Part shown: piece by piece, positions 16,784-24,952 of the stretch
Layout: each line of letters begins with the position of its first letter
How positions within the stretch are numbered: position 1 is the stretch's first letter
Assembly (NCBI GenBank): GCA_027046245.1
Contig: JALTZJ010000009.1
Coordinates: 21,596-85,595 of the forward strand
From: Acidilobaceae archaeon
GTDB taxonomy: Archaea; Thermoproteota; Thermoprotei_A; Sulfolobales; Acidilobaceae
Length of the DNA stretch: 64,000 nt
Direction: 5' to 3'
Notes under the pieces: generated by a model
Told to the model about the DNA's origin: nothing
Seen by the model: the letters and a program-made list of their open reading frames with translations, nothing else
Database searches by the model: none
Translations under genes and position numbers: made by a program

Positions 16784-17828
16784 CCGTTATTCGCGCTCTA
16801 GCCCTTGAGGCCGCTAATCTAAAGGATTCAGGATCAATTGGTAGCCATTTTTTGAGGCTCCTGTAGAGGTCCCAGGAGACTACGAGGTGCCCGTTTTCTC
16901 TGCGGCCATGCCTAAGTATCTCTATGTAAGCTCTAGAGACTACGTCTTTCTTCGTCATAGTAGATATTATAGCTTTCTCTACGTCTCCAGCGTACTCGTA
17001 CCTTGCCTTTAATAGTATCTCTACTATCCTGTTTATCCTCTCGGGGACGCCGACTACGCTGCCCCTTAGTTCTATCTTTCTAGGAACCCCCCAGGGGACT
17101 AGGTTATCTAGCATCCTGCTGATTCCGGGCCTCGGTATTCTGTCAACTACTCCTCCTATTAGGAATGCGTCAGCCGTCAGTACGTCTGCGCCTGTTAATG
17201 GCTGAGCAGCGTCAGGCCTTAGTATCACTACTTTATCCGCATCCATGCTCCAAAGGAGTTCGCTGGGCTTGCCTTGAACCATAGTAACCTTGTTTTCTCC
17301 TAGGACTTCGCTGAGCCACTGCGCTGTGTGGGGGTCTATGCTTGTAAGGGCTAGGTGTGGGTCCCAGAGGTAGCGGCGCACTACATTTAGGCTTACTGAT
17401 ATCTGGAGGCGCAGCTTGCCTAGCTCCTCTTCGGTGTGCATAAACTTCATTCCGAGATCTACTACTATAACCGGCTTGGGGGGATTTGGGAGTATCTCTT
17501 CTAGGTCGCGCCACGTGAAGACAGTCTCTGTAGCCCTGGATCGAGGTACAACGCTGGCCTCCACTCTTTCTTCTCCAGGCCCTAGTACTATCCTGTAGGT
17601 GCCGCCCCTGTACTTCTTCTCATAGATAGTCGAGCCTCTGTATTCCCTGTCCCATGCCAAGCTTAGCTCTTTAACTAGCATCTCTACAGCGAGATACTGG
17701 AAGCCTTGCTCTTTGACCTTATTTTTCTGAAGCCAGACCCTTGAGCCCACTACCTCGACTCCACGGCTTCTCAGCAGCTCTAGCATCGCCTTCTCGGGCC
17801 GCTCTTCCGTGCCTAAGCCTCTCATCAC
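16761..17828 (-). CDS. trm10: Archaeal Trm10, tRNA purine-9 N1-methyltransferase
   Basis: 355 residues. A basic N-terminal RNA-binding region is followed by a SPOUT methyltransferase core with VIVVDLGMKFMHTEEE, LTSIDPHTAQWLSEVLG and the knot motif DAFLIGGVVDRIPRPG, which is characteristic of archaeal Trm10 (m1A9/m1G9 in tRNA). A C-terminal helical domain (from about residue 255) follows. Whether adenosine, guanosine or both are modified cannot be read from the sequence. It lies between RNase HII and the UPF0282 protein in a minus-strand operon; its stop overlaps the next start by 23 bases. The start chosen is the ATG at 17828. Confidence 0.85.
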   Translation of the reverse strand: MMRGLGTEERPEKAMLELLRSRGVEVVGSRVWLQKNKVKEQGFQYLAVEMLVKELSLAWDREYRGSTIYEKKYRGGTYRIVLGPGEERVEASVVPRSRATETVFTWRDLEEILPNPPKPVIVVDLGMKFMHTEEELGKLRLQISVSLNVVRRYLWDPHLALTSIDPHTAQWLSEVLGENKVTMVQGKPSELLWSMDADKVVILRPDAAQPLTGADVLTADAFLIGGVVDRIPRPGISRMLDNLVPWGVPRKIELRGSVVGVPERINRIVEILLKARYEYAGDVEKAIISTMTKKDVVSRAYIEILRHGRRENGHLVVSWDLYRSLKKWLPIDPESFRLAASRARARITGEPPSED

Positions 17829-17861
17829 AGCACCCTACCCCCCGGGGGGCTTGTTGGGGTT

Positions 17862-18557
17862 TCACCCCAGGTAATCCTCTAAAGTCCTGAGAGGCCTTAC
17901 CTTACTCTTCCTTTTCCACGGGCCCCCTAGCCTCTTAACCGTCGACCAAGTGTACCTTATTATTGGAGGCGTTTCTCCCTTATTGAATACCTCGCGGAGC
18001 CAGGACTCGGTGTCTGGGTCGCTAGGGTAGCCGCTTCCCCTCACTCCATATAAGCTACGGAGAACTTCTATTCTCTCGTCTCTTACGTGTTTTGCAACTA
18101 TGCTTGCAGCGGCTACTACAGGGTAGCGTGCGTCAGCTTTCTCCTCAACTCTTATTTCTGCCCGTGTGAGCCCTGTTCTACGAAGAGCGGCCTTCACGCT
18201 TCCCGCATCACCGAACTTATCTACAATTACCAGCGACACTTTCTCGGGGCCTCCTATCACTTTGAGCAGCCTTGCAACGGCTAGCCTTACTTTTCTCGCC
18301 GTCACTCTATTCAAGTTCTCGCTATCTATCTCCTGCGGCGATGCCGAGGCAACAGTGAAAACCCCTATGCTAGCTATTTCCTTATATATGCGTGCCCTCG
18401 CCTCTCGCGTGAGCTCCTTGCTATCTCTAACCCCAACGTCCTCGAGATCCACTATTCTGGCTTCATCTACAGCGAAAGCAGCTACAATCATGTCACCTAC
18501 AATACTACCCCTCCCGGCTTCATCGACTCCTAAGAGTATGTATCCTTTCGATGCCAG
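17862..18557 (-). CDS. rnhB: Ribonuclease HII, with a probable CTG start
   Basis: Removes RNA from RNA-DNA hybrids. The first ATG in frame (18491) would give a 209-residue protein that lacks the catalytic GVDEAGRG motif. That motif is encoded just upstream in the same open frame as LLGVDEAGRGSIVGD, and the frame stays open to a stop at 18585-18587 without any ATG, GTG or TTG. A CTG at 18555-18557 is preceded at 6-bp spacing by GGGGAG, a good Shine-Dalgarno. Starting there gives 231 residues with the catalytic Asp12-Glu13 pair, VDKFGD and a C-terminal AASIVAKHVRD. This is the first gene of the Trm10/UPF0282/Nep1 run. Family identity is secure; the start codon is inferred. Confidence 0.88.
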   Translation of the reverse strand: MASKGYILLGVDEAGRGSIVGDMIVAAFAVDEARIVDLEDVGVRDSKELTREARARIYKEIASIGVFTVASASPQEIDSENLNRVTARKVRLAVARLLKVIGGPEKVSLVIVDKFGDAGSVKAALRRTGLTRAEIRVEEKADARYPVVAAASIVAKHVRDERIEVLRSLYGVRGSGYPSDPDTESWLREVFNKGETPPIIRYTWSTVKRLGGPWKRKSKVRPLRTLEDYLG

Positions 18558-18669
18558 TGTTCTCTCCCCGAGAGTGTATGATGTCTATTTGTCCCAAACC
18601 TTTAGGTTTAGATAGGGCTTGATGTGTTACCCTCGAGAAAGGTATGTGCGGGATTAGTTTAGGAGGGGA

Positions 18670-19662
18670 GTGCTAAAGGCCTTGCCCGACCCGTTCAGCG
18701 ATGTTATAGATAGATTTGTTGCTGCCTTCAGGCCTAGAGGTAAGCGGCTCATCGAGGAGACTGAGAGAATTAGGGCTCAGCTTCACGCTCTCGATCCTGA
18801 CGTTATCCACGATATGATAGCAAGCGCTGTTCTAGAGGAACTTGAATCTATTAGGGGTAGAAGGAGCGCTGCGACTCTAATCGAAGCTATCGAGAGATCT
18901 ATCAATGGTCTGAAAATCCCGGGATCCGTGTCTGCTATCTTGGAGATGGCTCGCCTTGTTGTCGAGCGTGTCGCTCGGGGTGACATAGATTCTGGCGAAG
19001 CTTATAAGATCCTTGTTGATTCGTACCAGGAGTTTAAATTAGACTTTGAGTCTTCTATTAGTGCCGCTGCGGCGGAGGTTGAGAGGCTGCTAGGCGTTGC
19101 GGGGCCCTCTACGGTCGCTACTATAAATTATGCTACTACGCTTTACCGCGCGCTTCTCACTAGTAGAAGCAACATCGCCAAGCTGCTGGTAGTTGATCTA
19201 GCTCCTGTGTATTCTGGTAGGAGGCTCGCGGTGACGCTAAGAAAAGAAAAGATGAACTCCTACTATCTACCGGATACTCATGTATCTTGGGCAGCTAAGG
19301 AGAGCGAGGCCGTGGTTGTTTACGCCCTTGGGGGAAGTGAAGGGTTCATAACTGGCGATATGGGGGTTTATGCTCTAGCTTCTGCAGCCAAGGCGTATGA
19401 TGTCCCGGTTATCGTTGTTGCTCCCGAGTTTAACTTTTACGGTGCTGATGAGTCGCTGGATCTCGAAGATTATAAGGTCAGCTTATCTGGATACGGCCGT
19501 CTATATGATACAGAAGCAGATCCGCTTGAAATGATAGATTATGATTTAATAGATCATCTAGTTGCCGGGGGCACCGTCTATTCTCCCCCCACCAAAAGTG
19601 ATCTCGTTACTCTCGCCTCTAGCCTTAAGGAGAGGCTCCTTCGCTACATCTATCTCGACTAG
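18670..19662 (+). CDS. IF2B-related protein (eIF2B-alpha/ribose-1,5-bisphosphate isomerase superfamily)
   Basis: 330 residues. A helical N-terminal half precedes an alpha/beta nucleotide-type domain with VVDLAPVYSGRRLAVTL, AVVVYALGGSEGFITGDMGVYALASAAKAYDVPVIVVAPEF and a C-terminal YDLIDHLVAGG. This arrangement is that of the IF2B superfamily, which includes translation initiation factor 2B-like proteins and ribose-1,5-bisphosphate isomerase. The usual family signature between strands (GADAV..G.V.NKIGT) is replaced by GGSEGFITGDMGVYAL, so the substrate is uncertain. The GTG start at 18670 follows AGGAGGGG. Its 3' end overlaps the convergent cedB gene by 105 bases, one of the longest antisense overlaps in the window. 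Confidence 0.65.
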   Translation: MLKALPDPFSDVIDRFVAAFRPRGKRLIEETERIRAQLHALDPDVIHDMIASAVLEELESIRGRRSAATLIEAIERSINGLKIPGSVSAILEMARLVVERVARGDIDSGEAYKILVDSYQEFKLDFESSISAAAAEVERLLGVAGPSTVATINYATTLYRALLTSRSNIAKLLVVDLAPVYSGRRLAVTLRKEKMNSYYLPDTHVSWAAKESEAVVVYALGGSEGFITGDMGVYALASAAKAYDVPVIVVAPEFNFYGADESLDLEDYKVSLSGYGRLYDTEADPLEMIDYDLIDHLVAGGTVYSPPTKSDLVTLASSLKERLLRYIYLD

Positions 19663-20979
19663 ACTATGGAACGGCTCAACAATGACTTTAGTTGGTCTTC
19701 CGGCGCTATATCCTCTTACAAGAACTGCATGGCCGGGAGGCATTGTTTCAAGGCTTATACCGTTAAGGCCGAGTTTTGATGCCTCCTCCAAATAACCTTT
19801 CCAGGGCCCTCCGAATACCAGGAATACTCCTGTATTGGATAGCACCGTGTCTCCTAGATCCCTTACAGATTGCGTAGCGTATACCGTGTATAGGCCGAGG
19901 CTTCTACCCAGCCTTACTGCTTTTTCAACTGCCTTAGGCGTCCTCCAAGCTTCGTCAACTACTAGAAGCTTAATTCCCGGCCTTGCTAGCAGCTTTTCTA
20001 CTATAGATGAAAGTATAGTTTCTAACCTGTCCTCGTCTAGGCCACGCGCATCTATTAATGTTATATCCTCCAATGGTAAGGGCTGCCCCCTTTCGGCTAG
20101 CCAGAAGGATTTTCTGGCTTCAATTATGATGCCATAGCTTTTTAGCATGTTAATTAGATCTCCCTTCGGGTCGAACACAACTATCTTAGTACCTATCCTG
20201 AGCGACGCTTGGACTGCTATGCCTGTAAGGAGCACCGTTTTCCCTTGGCCTGTAGGCCCGACGACACCCACGTGTCGCTCAAAGTCGCGAGGCCATTCTA
20301 GCGTTATTGGCCTTCCCTCAGGAGTTCTCCCTATAAGTATACCGTCGCTGCTAGGAGCCCATGGCGGCGGTGCCACCTTTGGAGGCGCACGGGCCGGATA
20401 AAGAAGGCCAAGCATATCGCTTAATTCCGGCCTCTCCTCCACCTCCCATAGCATACCTGTTTCCAGCTCGAGGATGCCTTTAGCCGCCCTAGCAACGTCG
20501 CTCCCTTGCCCCTTAACCCAGAGAGTTACAGCTACTCCATATAGGACGGGCTCTCTAACGGACGCAACAAGAGCGTAGAGGCGCCTAGCAAAGTCGAGTC
20601 TAGCCTTGAGTGAGGGGAGCTTCACAACGTTATAAACCGTCTCGAGCTTAGCTATATCACGTTCAAGAGAAGAAATTATTCTTGCTCTACCTAGAGGAGC
20701 CACAGTGAAGGACAGCGTGAATGGCGTTCCCAGAGCCGAAAGAGCCTTAGCTAGCCTCTCACCGTCAATCCCCCTTTCTAGCGGCTCGGTAGCGAATAAC
20801 ACGATAGCGTTGCGTCGTTCCCCGGCGATTTCTGCCTCCACCGCTTCCCCTTTTTCTATCCTAATCCGTGAACCTAAGAGTAAGGCCCCGCTTTGGCGAA
20901 GCAATATTACTATAGATGCTATACCGGCTACGGCCATCGCGAGTATTAAGACGTCTATAATGCTAACCACGTTTCTCAC
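19558..20979 (-). CDS. cedB: CedB-like VirB4/HerA family ATPase of the DNA-import system
   Basis: 473 residues. One N-terminal membrane helix (about 7-27) is followed by a beta-rich region, and then a RecA-type motor with Walker A GPTGQGKT (241-248), VVFDPKGD and Walker B LLVVDEAW (339-345). This is the layout of VirB4/HerA-type hexameric ATPases. It is third in the order cedA1-cedA-cedB on the minus strand, 15 bases after the polytopic membrane protein. In Sulfolobales CedB is needed for DNA uptake between cells, with CedA as the membrane channel candidate. The assignment rests on the neighbours as much as on the motor domain. The last 105 bases overlap the IF2B-like gene. Confidence 0.75.
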   Translation of the reverse strand: MRNVVSIIDVLILAMAVAGIASIVILLRQSGALLLGSRIRIEKGEAVEAEIAGERRNAIVLFATEPLERGIDGERLAKALSALGTPFTLSFTVAPLGRARIISSLERDIAKLETVYNVVKLPSLKARLDFARRLYALVASVREPVLYGVAVTLWVKGQGSDVARAAKGILELETGMLWEVEERPELSDMLGLLYPARAPPKVAPPPWAPSSDGILIGRTPEGRPITLEWPRDFERHVGVVGPTGQGKTVLLTGIAVQASLRIGTKIVVFDPKGDLINMLKSYGIIIEARKSFWLAERGQPLPLEDITLIDARGLDEDRLETILSSIVEKLLARPGIKLLVVDEAWRTPKAVEKAVRLGRSLGLYTVYATQSVRDLGDTVLSNTGVFLVFGGPWKGYLEEASKLGLNGISLETMPPGHAVLVRGYSAGRPTKVIVEPFHSLVEIDVAKEPLLKARGESNEITFGGGRIDGAPGN

Positions 20980-20994
20980 CCTTTAACCGATTTA

Positions 20995-22428
20995 CTATTT
21001 AATTCTAAACGGTATCCTCCATGACCCTCCTAGAACCTTGGCTACTCCCGCAGTTGCTCCGAATAACATAGCTACATAAGCGGAGGGGGCCACGAGATAG
21101 ACTATAATGAGGCTTGCTATGTACTCTGGGTCCCAGTATTTGGATATCGTTTCATAAATCGTCTTCCTGCCTAGATAATCGGGGTAGTCCTTTGCAGCGC
21201 CGCGGGCATCAGTCCATTCGCATTCTTCTATCCAAGCCTCTATCGTGATCTCTCCTCCACTGGGAAGAACAAGCCTATACCCCTTACCCCTAACACCGGC
21301 GAAGGTAAAACTCCTCTCTTCTATCCTAGCGTCACTAGGAGCCTCTTCTACAAAGTAGCCCGCCGTGCACCCGTCTAGTACAGCTAACTCTATATATCCT
21401 CGCCCCTCAATTGAGTATCTAGCTTTTACTCTTTCGAGACCAGCTTCGAAGCTTACTGCAGGCTCTGTAGAGTAGAGTAGTACACCCTGGTGGGGATTCC
21501 ATGTCACCCAAGGCAATTCTATATTTAAAGACTCGAATACATTTCTACCTGTTATAGAGGCGTTTTCTGGTATGAAATAAGCATCCATATATTTTATTCT
21601 TAGATAAGAGGCACTGCCGGGCACAACCACAAGAGGCATTGTCTTGTCGCTTGCAACTGCTACTCCATTAAGCACTTCATAACCAGCTACAAGGTTTCCC
21701 TCTATATCTAGGAACTCCACTACGCCCCACTGCAGCGGGCCCGACGCGCCTGAAACGTTAATCACCGCTACACCATCGTTTAGCTCCCCGGGTTCTATTG
21801 CACCGCTTATAAGACCCAGAAACACCGGATAAAGCGGTAACCCTATCATAAATACTATATAAAATGCTATTAGCCATGATCCTACTGCTCTCGTGACTCC
21901 AAAGGGGGCCGTATAAAGGGCTAGGCCTAGCCCCAGTATCTTACCTCCCGCAACAAGTATTATGTAAGCAAAGCTAGCCATTAGCGACAAGACTCCTATT
22001 ATTACCGGTATTGCCTTGTCGAGAAACTCAGCAGCTACAAGTAGTTTAGTGAATACTATGCCGATCGCAGTGAGTTTCTCATAAGCGAGAATAAGTGCTT
22101 TAACAGCAGCTTGTATCGCCATTACTAGGCTAATCTGCTCTAATATCCAGACTAGGAATGTTTCCCAGGTGGCGCCAAGTAATAAGCCGAGATGAAACGC
22201 TCCGTATATAAATACGGCGAAGCCTATGCTTAATGCTGATCCTATTATTCCGTCTCCAATAAGTTTTGGTGCCCATCTTTTTAGAGGTGACCAAGGTATT
22301 GGCAGCGAATATATAAGTACTCCTATATAGAATGATAATACGCTTAATTTGAAAGCAAGCAATGCAAACCATAGCGCATCATTATAATGATATTCCAAAA
22401 CGTCTACTCTTCTCTCCAATATATTCAC
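20995..22428 (-). CDS. cedA: CedA-like polytopic membrane protein of the DNA-import system
   Basis: 477 residues. Residues 1-210 contain six or more hydrophobic helices, then a beta-rich hydrophilic domain of roughly 210 residues (about 215-425, with several W, G and Y residues and two acidic Cys-containing segments), then a final helix (YIASLIIVYLVAPSAYVAML). The first part suits CedA, which has VirB6-like topology; the large domain between the helices, probably outside the cell, is longer than I expect for the Sulfolobus protein. The GTG start overlaps the stop of the small two-helix gene in the sequence GTGA, so the two are translationally coupled. CedB follows 15 bases later. Confidence 0.68.
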   Translation of the reverse strand: MNILERRVDVLEYHYNDALWFALLAFKLSVLSFYIGVLIYSLPIPWSPLKRWAPKLIGDGIIGSALSIGFAVFIYGAFHLGLLLGATWETFLVWILEQISLVMAIQAAVKALILAYEKLTAIGIVFTKLLVAAEFLDKAIPVIIGVLSLMASFAYIILVAGGKILGLGLALYTAPFGVTRAVGSWLIAFYIVFMIGLPLYPVFLGLISGAIEPGELNDGVAVINVSGASGPLQWGVVEFLDIEGNLVAGYEVLNGVAVASDKTMPLVVVPGSASYLRIKYMDAYFIPENASITGRNVFESLNIELPWVTWNPHQGVLLYSTEPAVSFEAGLERVKARYSIEGRGYIELAVLDGCTAGYFVEEAPSDARIEERSFTFAGVRGKGYRLVLPSGGEITIEAWIEECEWTDARGAAKDYPDYLGRKTIYETISKYWDPEYIASLIIVYLVAPSAYVAMLFGATAGVAKVLGGSWRIPFRIK

Positions 22429-22679
22429 CCACCAAATACTGCGGACGTAACTATATTAACGAACATAACGATAGCTTTGAACACCGTGGAACCGAGAGCT
22501 AACCAGAAAGCCGCCCATACGGCATCTTCGACCATACTAGTACCTATCTTTTTCACTTTACTAGATGGAATAGGACTGCCTTTTATAGCCCATCCTATAC
22601 TCCACGTTAACAGGAATAGCGCCCAAGCTATCGCAGTCACTCTACTAGTCCAATAATCTATTAGTTCTATTAGATCCAA
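22425..22679 (-). CDS. cedA1: CedA1-like two-helix membrane protein (candidate pilin)
   Basis: 84 residues with two hydrophobic helices (about 14-33 and 50-80) separated by a short basic loop (GSPIPSSKVKK). Size and layout match CedA1, the crenarchaeal protein related to VirB2-type conjugation pilins. It is the first gene of the probable cedA1-cedA-cedB operon and overlaps cedA by 4 bases. No signal-peptidase site is visible; VirB2-like pilins in archaea do not show the class III signal peptides of type IV pilins. Start is ATG at 22679. The function is by position, size and topology, since sequence is weakly conserved. Confidence 0.65.
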   Translation of the reverse strand: MDLIELIDYWTSRVTAIAWALFLLTWSIGWAIKGSPIPSSKVKKIGTSMVEDAVWAAFWLALGSTVFKAIVMFVNIVTSAVFGG

Positions 22680-22827
22680 CCCCCACGCCCCATCGGTCTA
22701 GAAATCGCTTCAAGCCGCGCAGAGAGGCTCTACAGTGCAAGTAACTAAGCGTGACCGAAAGAGGAAGGAAGGTCTCCAACTACGGGAAGAATGGATACGG
22801 GAATGCCCCATCATATTCTATAAATAC

Positions 22828-22930
22828 AGCCCCTCCCGAGAAGGCGTCATAAGACCCGTTACTCTCCATCCACCCTCCATGTAGGGGTGTCTAGCTGCAG
22901 AGCCCATTCATCGCCTTCTCGGGAGGGGCT
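22828..22930. repeat. 103-bp element with perfect 19-bp terminal inverted repeats
   Basis: The left arm AGCCCCTCCCGAGAAGGCG (22828-22846) is the exact reverse complement of the right arm CGCCTTCTCGGGAGGGGCT (22912-22930), separated by 65 bases. It lies between the 3' end of rpo8 and the 5' end of cedA1. An AT-rich TATA-like stretch (TTCTATAAATA, about 22816-22826) abuts the left arm and reads as a TATA box on either strand. The 65-base interior has no reading frame of note. It could be a palindromic mobile-element relic, a strong RNA hairpin or a large operator upstream of the ced operon. Confidence 0.85.
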
Positions 22931-22966
22931 ATGCTCTACCTTTATCTAATTAATTAATGCTTACAG

Positions 22967-23305
22967 TTAAATCTTCTTTATGCAGACATAGTATTTTACA
23001 TTGTCTTTAAGGCCTAGTGGCGGCTCGAACACAAATACTATACCCCACATTGAAAATATTTCTTTTTCGTCTGTAGATTTTACTAAGTATCCGTGGCCGC
23101 AGAAGTCGTAGGGGTCCAGGTTGTCTGGCTTTGATTCCGTCACTGTAATCTCTATTGCATCTCCCGTTTTTAAGGTTAGGAGTCCTTCTATAACATCGAA
23201 AACTACTTTTTCTGAGCTGGATTTAGCTGTGGCTATCTGCTGACCCTTAAGCTTTCCCGGCTCAACCTTTTCTACTATTAGCTTCATTGTTCTCTCAAAG
23301 GCCAC
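22967..23305 (-). CDS. RNA polymerase subunit Rpo8 (RpoG)
   Basis: 112 residues with an OB-fold beta pattern: an N-terminal strand pair (KLIVEKVEPGKLKG), VVFDVIEGLLTLKTGDAIEITVT, the conserved DPYDFCGHGYLV and a C-terminal SMWGIVFVFEP plus YYVCIKKI. These fit Rpo8/RpoG, the archaeal counterpart of eukaryotic Rpb8, present in crenarchaea. The start is the GTG at 23305, with an ATG six codons in as an alternative. It is convergent neither with the ced operon nor with tgtA but lies upstream of the former on the same strand. The Cys-Gly-His-Gly-Tyr motif is the main evidence; the assignment is likely but not certain. Confidence 0.72.
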   Translation of the reverse strand: MAFERTMKLIVEKVEPGKLKGQQIATAKSSSEKVVFDVIEGLLTLKTGDAIEITVTESKPDNLDPYDFCGHGYLVKSTDEKEIFSMWGIVFVFEPPLGLKDNVKYYVCIKKI

Positions 23306-23399
23306 TATTCCTCACCCTGGGGTTTGCTGGTGGTTAAGGGAGGGGAGTATTAAGGGTATCACGATGTCCTGGTTCTCTGTTGATGGGTGGCGTTGACTG

Positions 23400-24935
23400 A
23401 TGGTGGGCGTCGGCTTTGAAATCAAGGATGTTGATCTTGCTGGCCGCGTCGGCCTGCTAAGGACTAGGCACGGCGTTATAGAGACTCCTGCGTTCTTTCC
23501 TGTTGTAGATGTGGCTAGGCAAGAGGTGAATGTGTCTGAAATCAGAGAGGCTGGATTTACTCAGGTAATCACTAATGCGTACCTTTTAATGAAACGGTAT
23601 AATGGATTAGTTATCGAGAAAGGAGTTCACAAGTTCCTAGGCTTTGACGGCGCTGTTATGACAGACAGCGGCGCTTATCAGATACTTGAGTATGGCGGTA
23701 TAGATACAAGCCAATCCGAGATCATTGAGTTTGAGAAAGCGATTGACAGCGATATAGCTGTTATACTTGATATCCCTACCGGTGATGTGAATAAGCAGCG
23801 AGCTAGGGAGAGCGTTGTAGAGACTCTAAGACGGGCTAAGGAGGCCTTGGACCTCATAGATCCTGAAAACAGGTTCTGGGTTTTGCCTATCCAGGGTGGG
23901 CGCCATCTTGATCTTGTTGCTTTTAGTGCCCGTGAAGCCGCATTAATGCCCAAATACAACATGTACGGTATTGGCAGTCCCACGGTTTTCCTTGAAAGAT
24001 ACAAGTATGACATAGTGATTTCTATAGTTGCTCGCGCCAAGCGTTATCTTAAAGGAGGCTTGCCTGTCCACCTCTTTGGCGCGGGCCATCCTCTCATAAT
24101 ACCTTTCGCTGTAGCGTTAGGCGTTGACACCTTCGACTCGGCGAGCTATATACTCTATGCCAGGGACGATAGGTACATCACCGAGTGGGGCGTCTACCGG
24201 CTGAACGAGCTTGACTATTTCCCCTGTAACTGTCCGGTATGCTCCAGGTATTCGCCTAGGGAATTAAGGGAAATGCCTAAAGAGACGCGTACACGTTTGC
24301 TCGCGCTGCATAATCTTTACGTTATACGACGGAGCATAGAGAGGGTTAAACAGGCTATAAGGGAGGGTAGGCTTTGGGAGCACCTTGAAGAAGTGGCGGC
24401 GCGCCACTTCAGTTCTAGAAAAGCCCTAGACATGCTAATAAGGGATGGATACTCCTTCATAGAAGAGTCTTCGCCTCGAGTCAAGGGCATCGTGAAAGGA
24501 GCAAGGGCTTTCTCTAGGGATAGTATGTTTAACCCTAAGATAGCCAGGTTTAGAGATCGCACTACAACTCGGCTACTGGAACTAGTACCAGAGGAGGTCA
24601 GAGTAGTTCTAAGGCCTCTCGCGGGTAAGCCTGACCCCTCTAGCTGCGTCTCTAAAGGAGAAGAATATGTAGTGTTCTATCAGCCCTTCACAGGCCTTGT
24701 TCCTGAGGATCTTTGCGGAGTTTATCCTACTATTCAGATTGATCATCCTGACGATTATGTACCACTAGAGGTTCTAGAGGATTTGAGTGCTAGGGTGCGT
24801 TATGCCTTCGACGTGTTAAGGACTAATGGCCGCGAGGTATATATAGAGTATTGTAGTGAGTCGCCTTGGAGCCTCAAAGTTCTCGAGAACGCAGGGTTGA
24901 GTGAAGTGGCTAGGGACGCCTGCGGATCCCGGTAA
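23400..24935 (+). CDS. tgtA: Archaeosine tRNA-guanine transglycosylase, without PUA domain
   Basis: 511 residues. The N-terminal TIM-barrel shows GVIETPAFFPVVD, MTDSGAYQ (catalytic Asp region), a DIPTGD, HLFGAGHPL and CPVCSRYSP with zinc-binding cysteines. A C-terminal part carries the archaeal C1/C2 domains (ending YHPDDYVPLEVLEDL-like). The enzyme inserts preQ0 at G15 of tRNA. It lacks the PUA domain of full-length archaeal enzymes. A separate PUA-domain protein is encoded 0.8 kb downstream on the opposite strand (25724-26173), which is the split arrangement. Start is ATG at 23400. Its end is 17 bases from the convergent PAC2 gene. Confidence 0.9.
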   Translation: MVGVGFEIKDVDLAGRVGLLRTRHGVIETPAFFPVVDVARQEVNVSEIREAGFTQVITNAYLLMKRYNGLVIEKGVHKFLGFDGAVMTDSGAYQILEYGGIDTSQSEIIEFEKAIDSDIAVILDIPTGDVNKQRARESVVETLRRAKEALDLIDPENRFWVLPIQGGRHLDLVAFSAREAALMPKYNMYGIGSPTVFLERYKYDIVISIVARAKRYLKGGLPVHLFGAGHPLIIPFAVALGVDTFDSASYILYARDDRYITEWGVYRLNELDYFPCNCPVCSRYSPRELREMPKETRTRLLALHNLYVIRRSIERVKQAIREGRLWEHLEEVAARHFSSRKALDMLIRDGYSFIEESSPRVKGIVKGARAFSRDSMFNPKIARFRDRTTTRLLELVPEEVRVVLRPLAGKPDPSSCVSKGEEYVVFYQPFTGLVPEDLCGVYPTIQIDHPDDYVPLEVLEDLSARVRYAFDVLRTNGREVYIEYCSESPWSLKVLENAGLSEVARDACGSR

Positions 24936-24952
24936 AATCAGGAGGAGTCATG

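Noticed and set aside
22130-22372. 80-codon frame in another phase of the cedA gene
   Set aside because: It overlaps conserved membrane helices of cedA, with no ribosome site and an atypical codon pattern.
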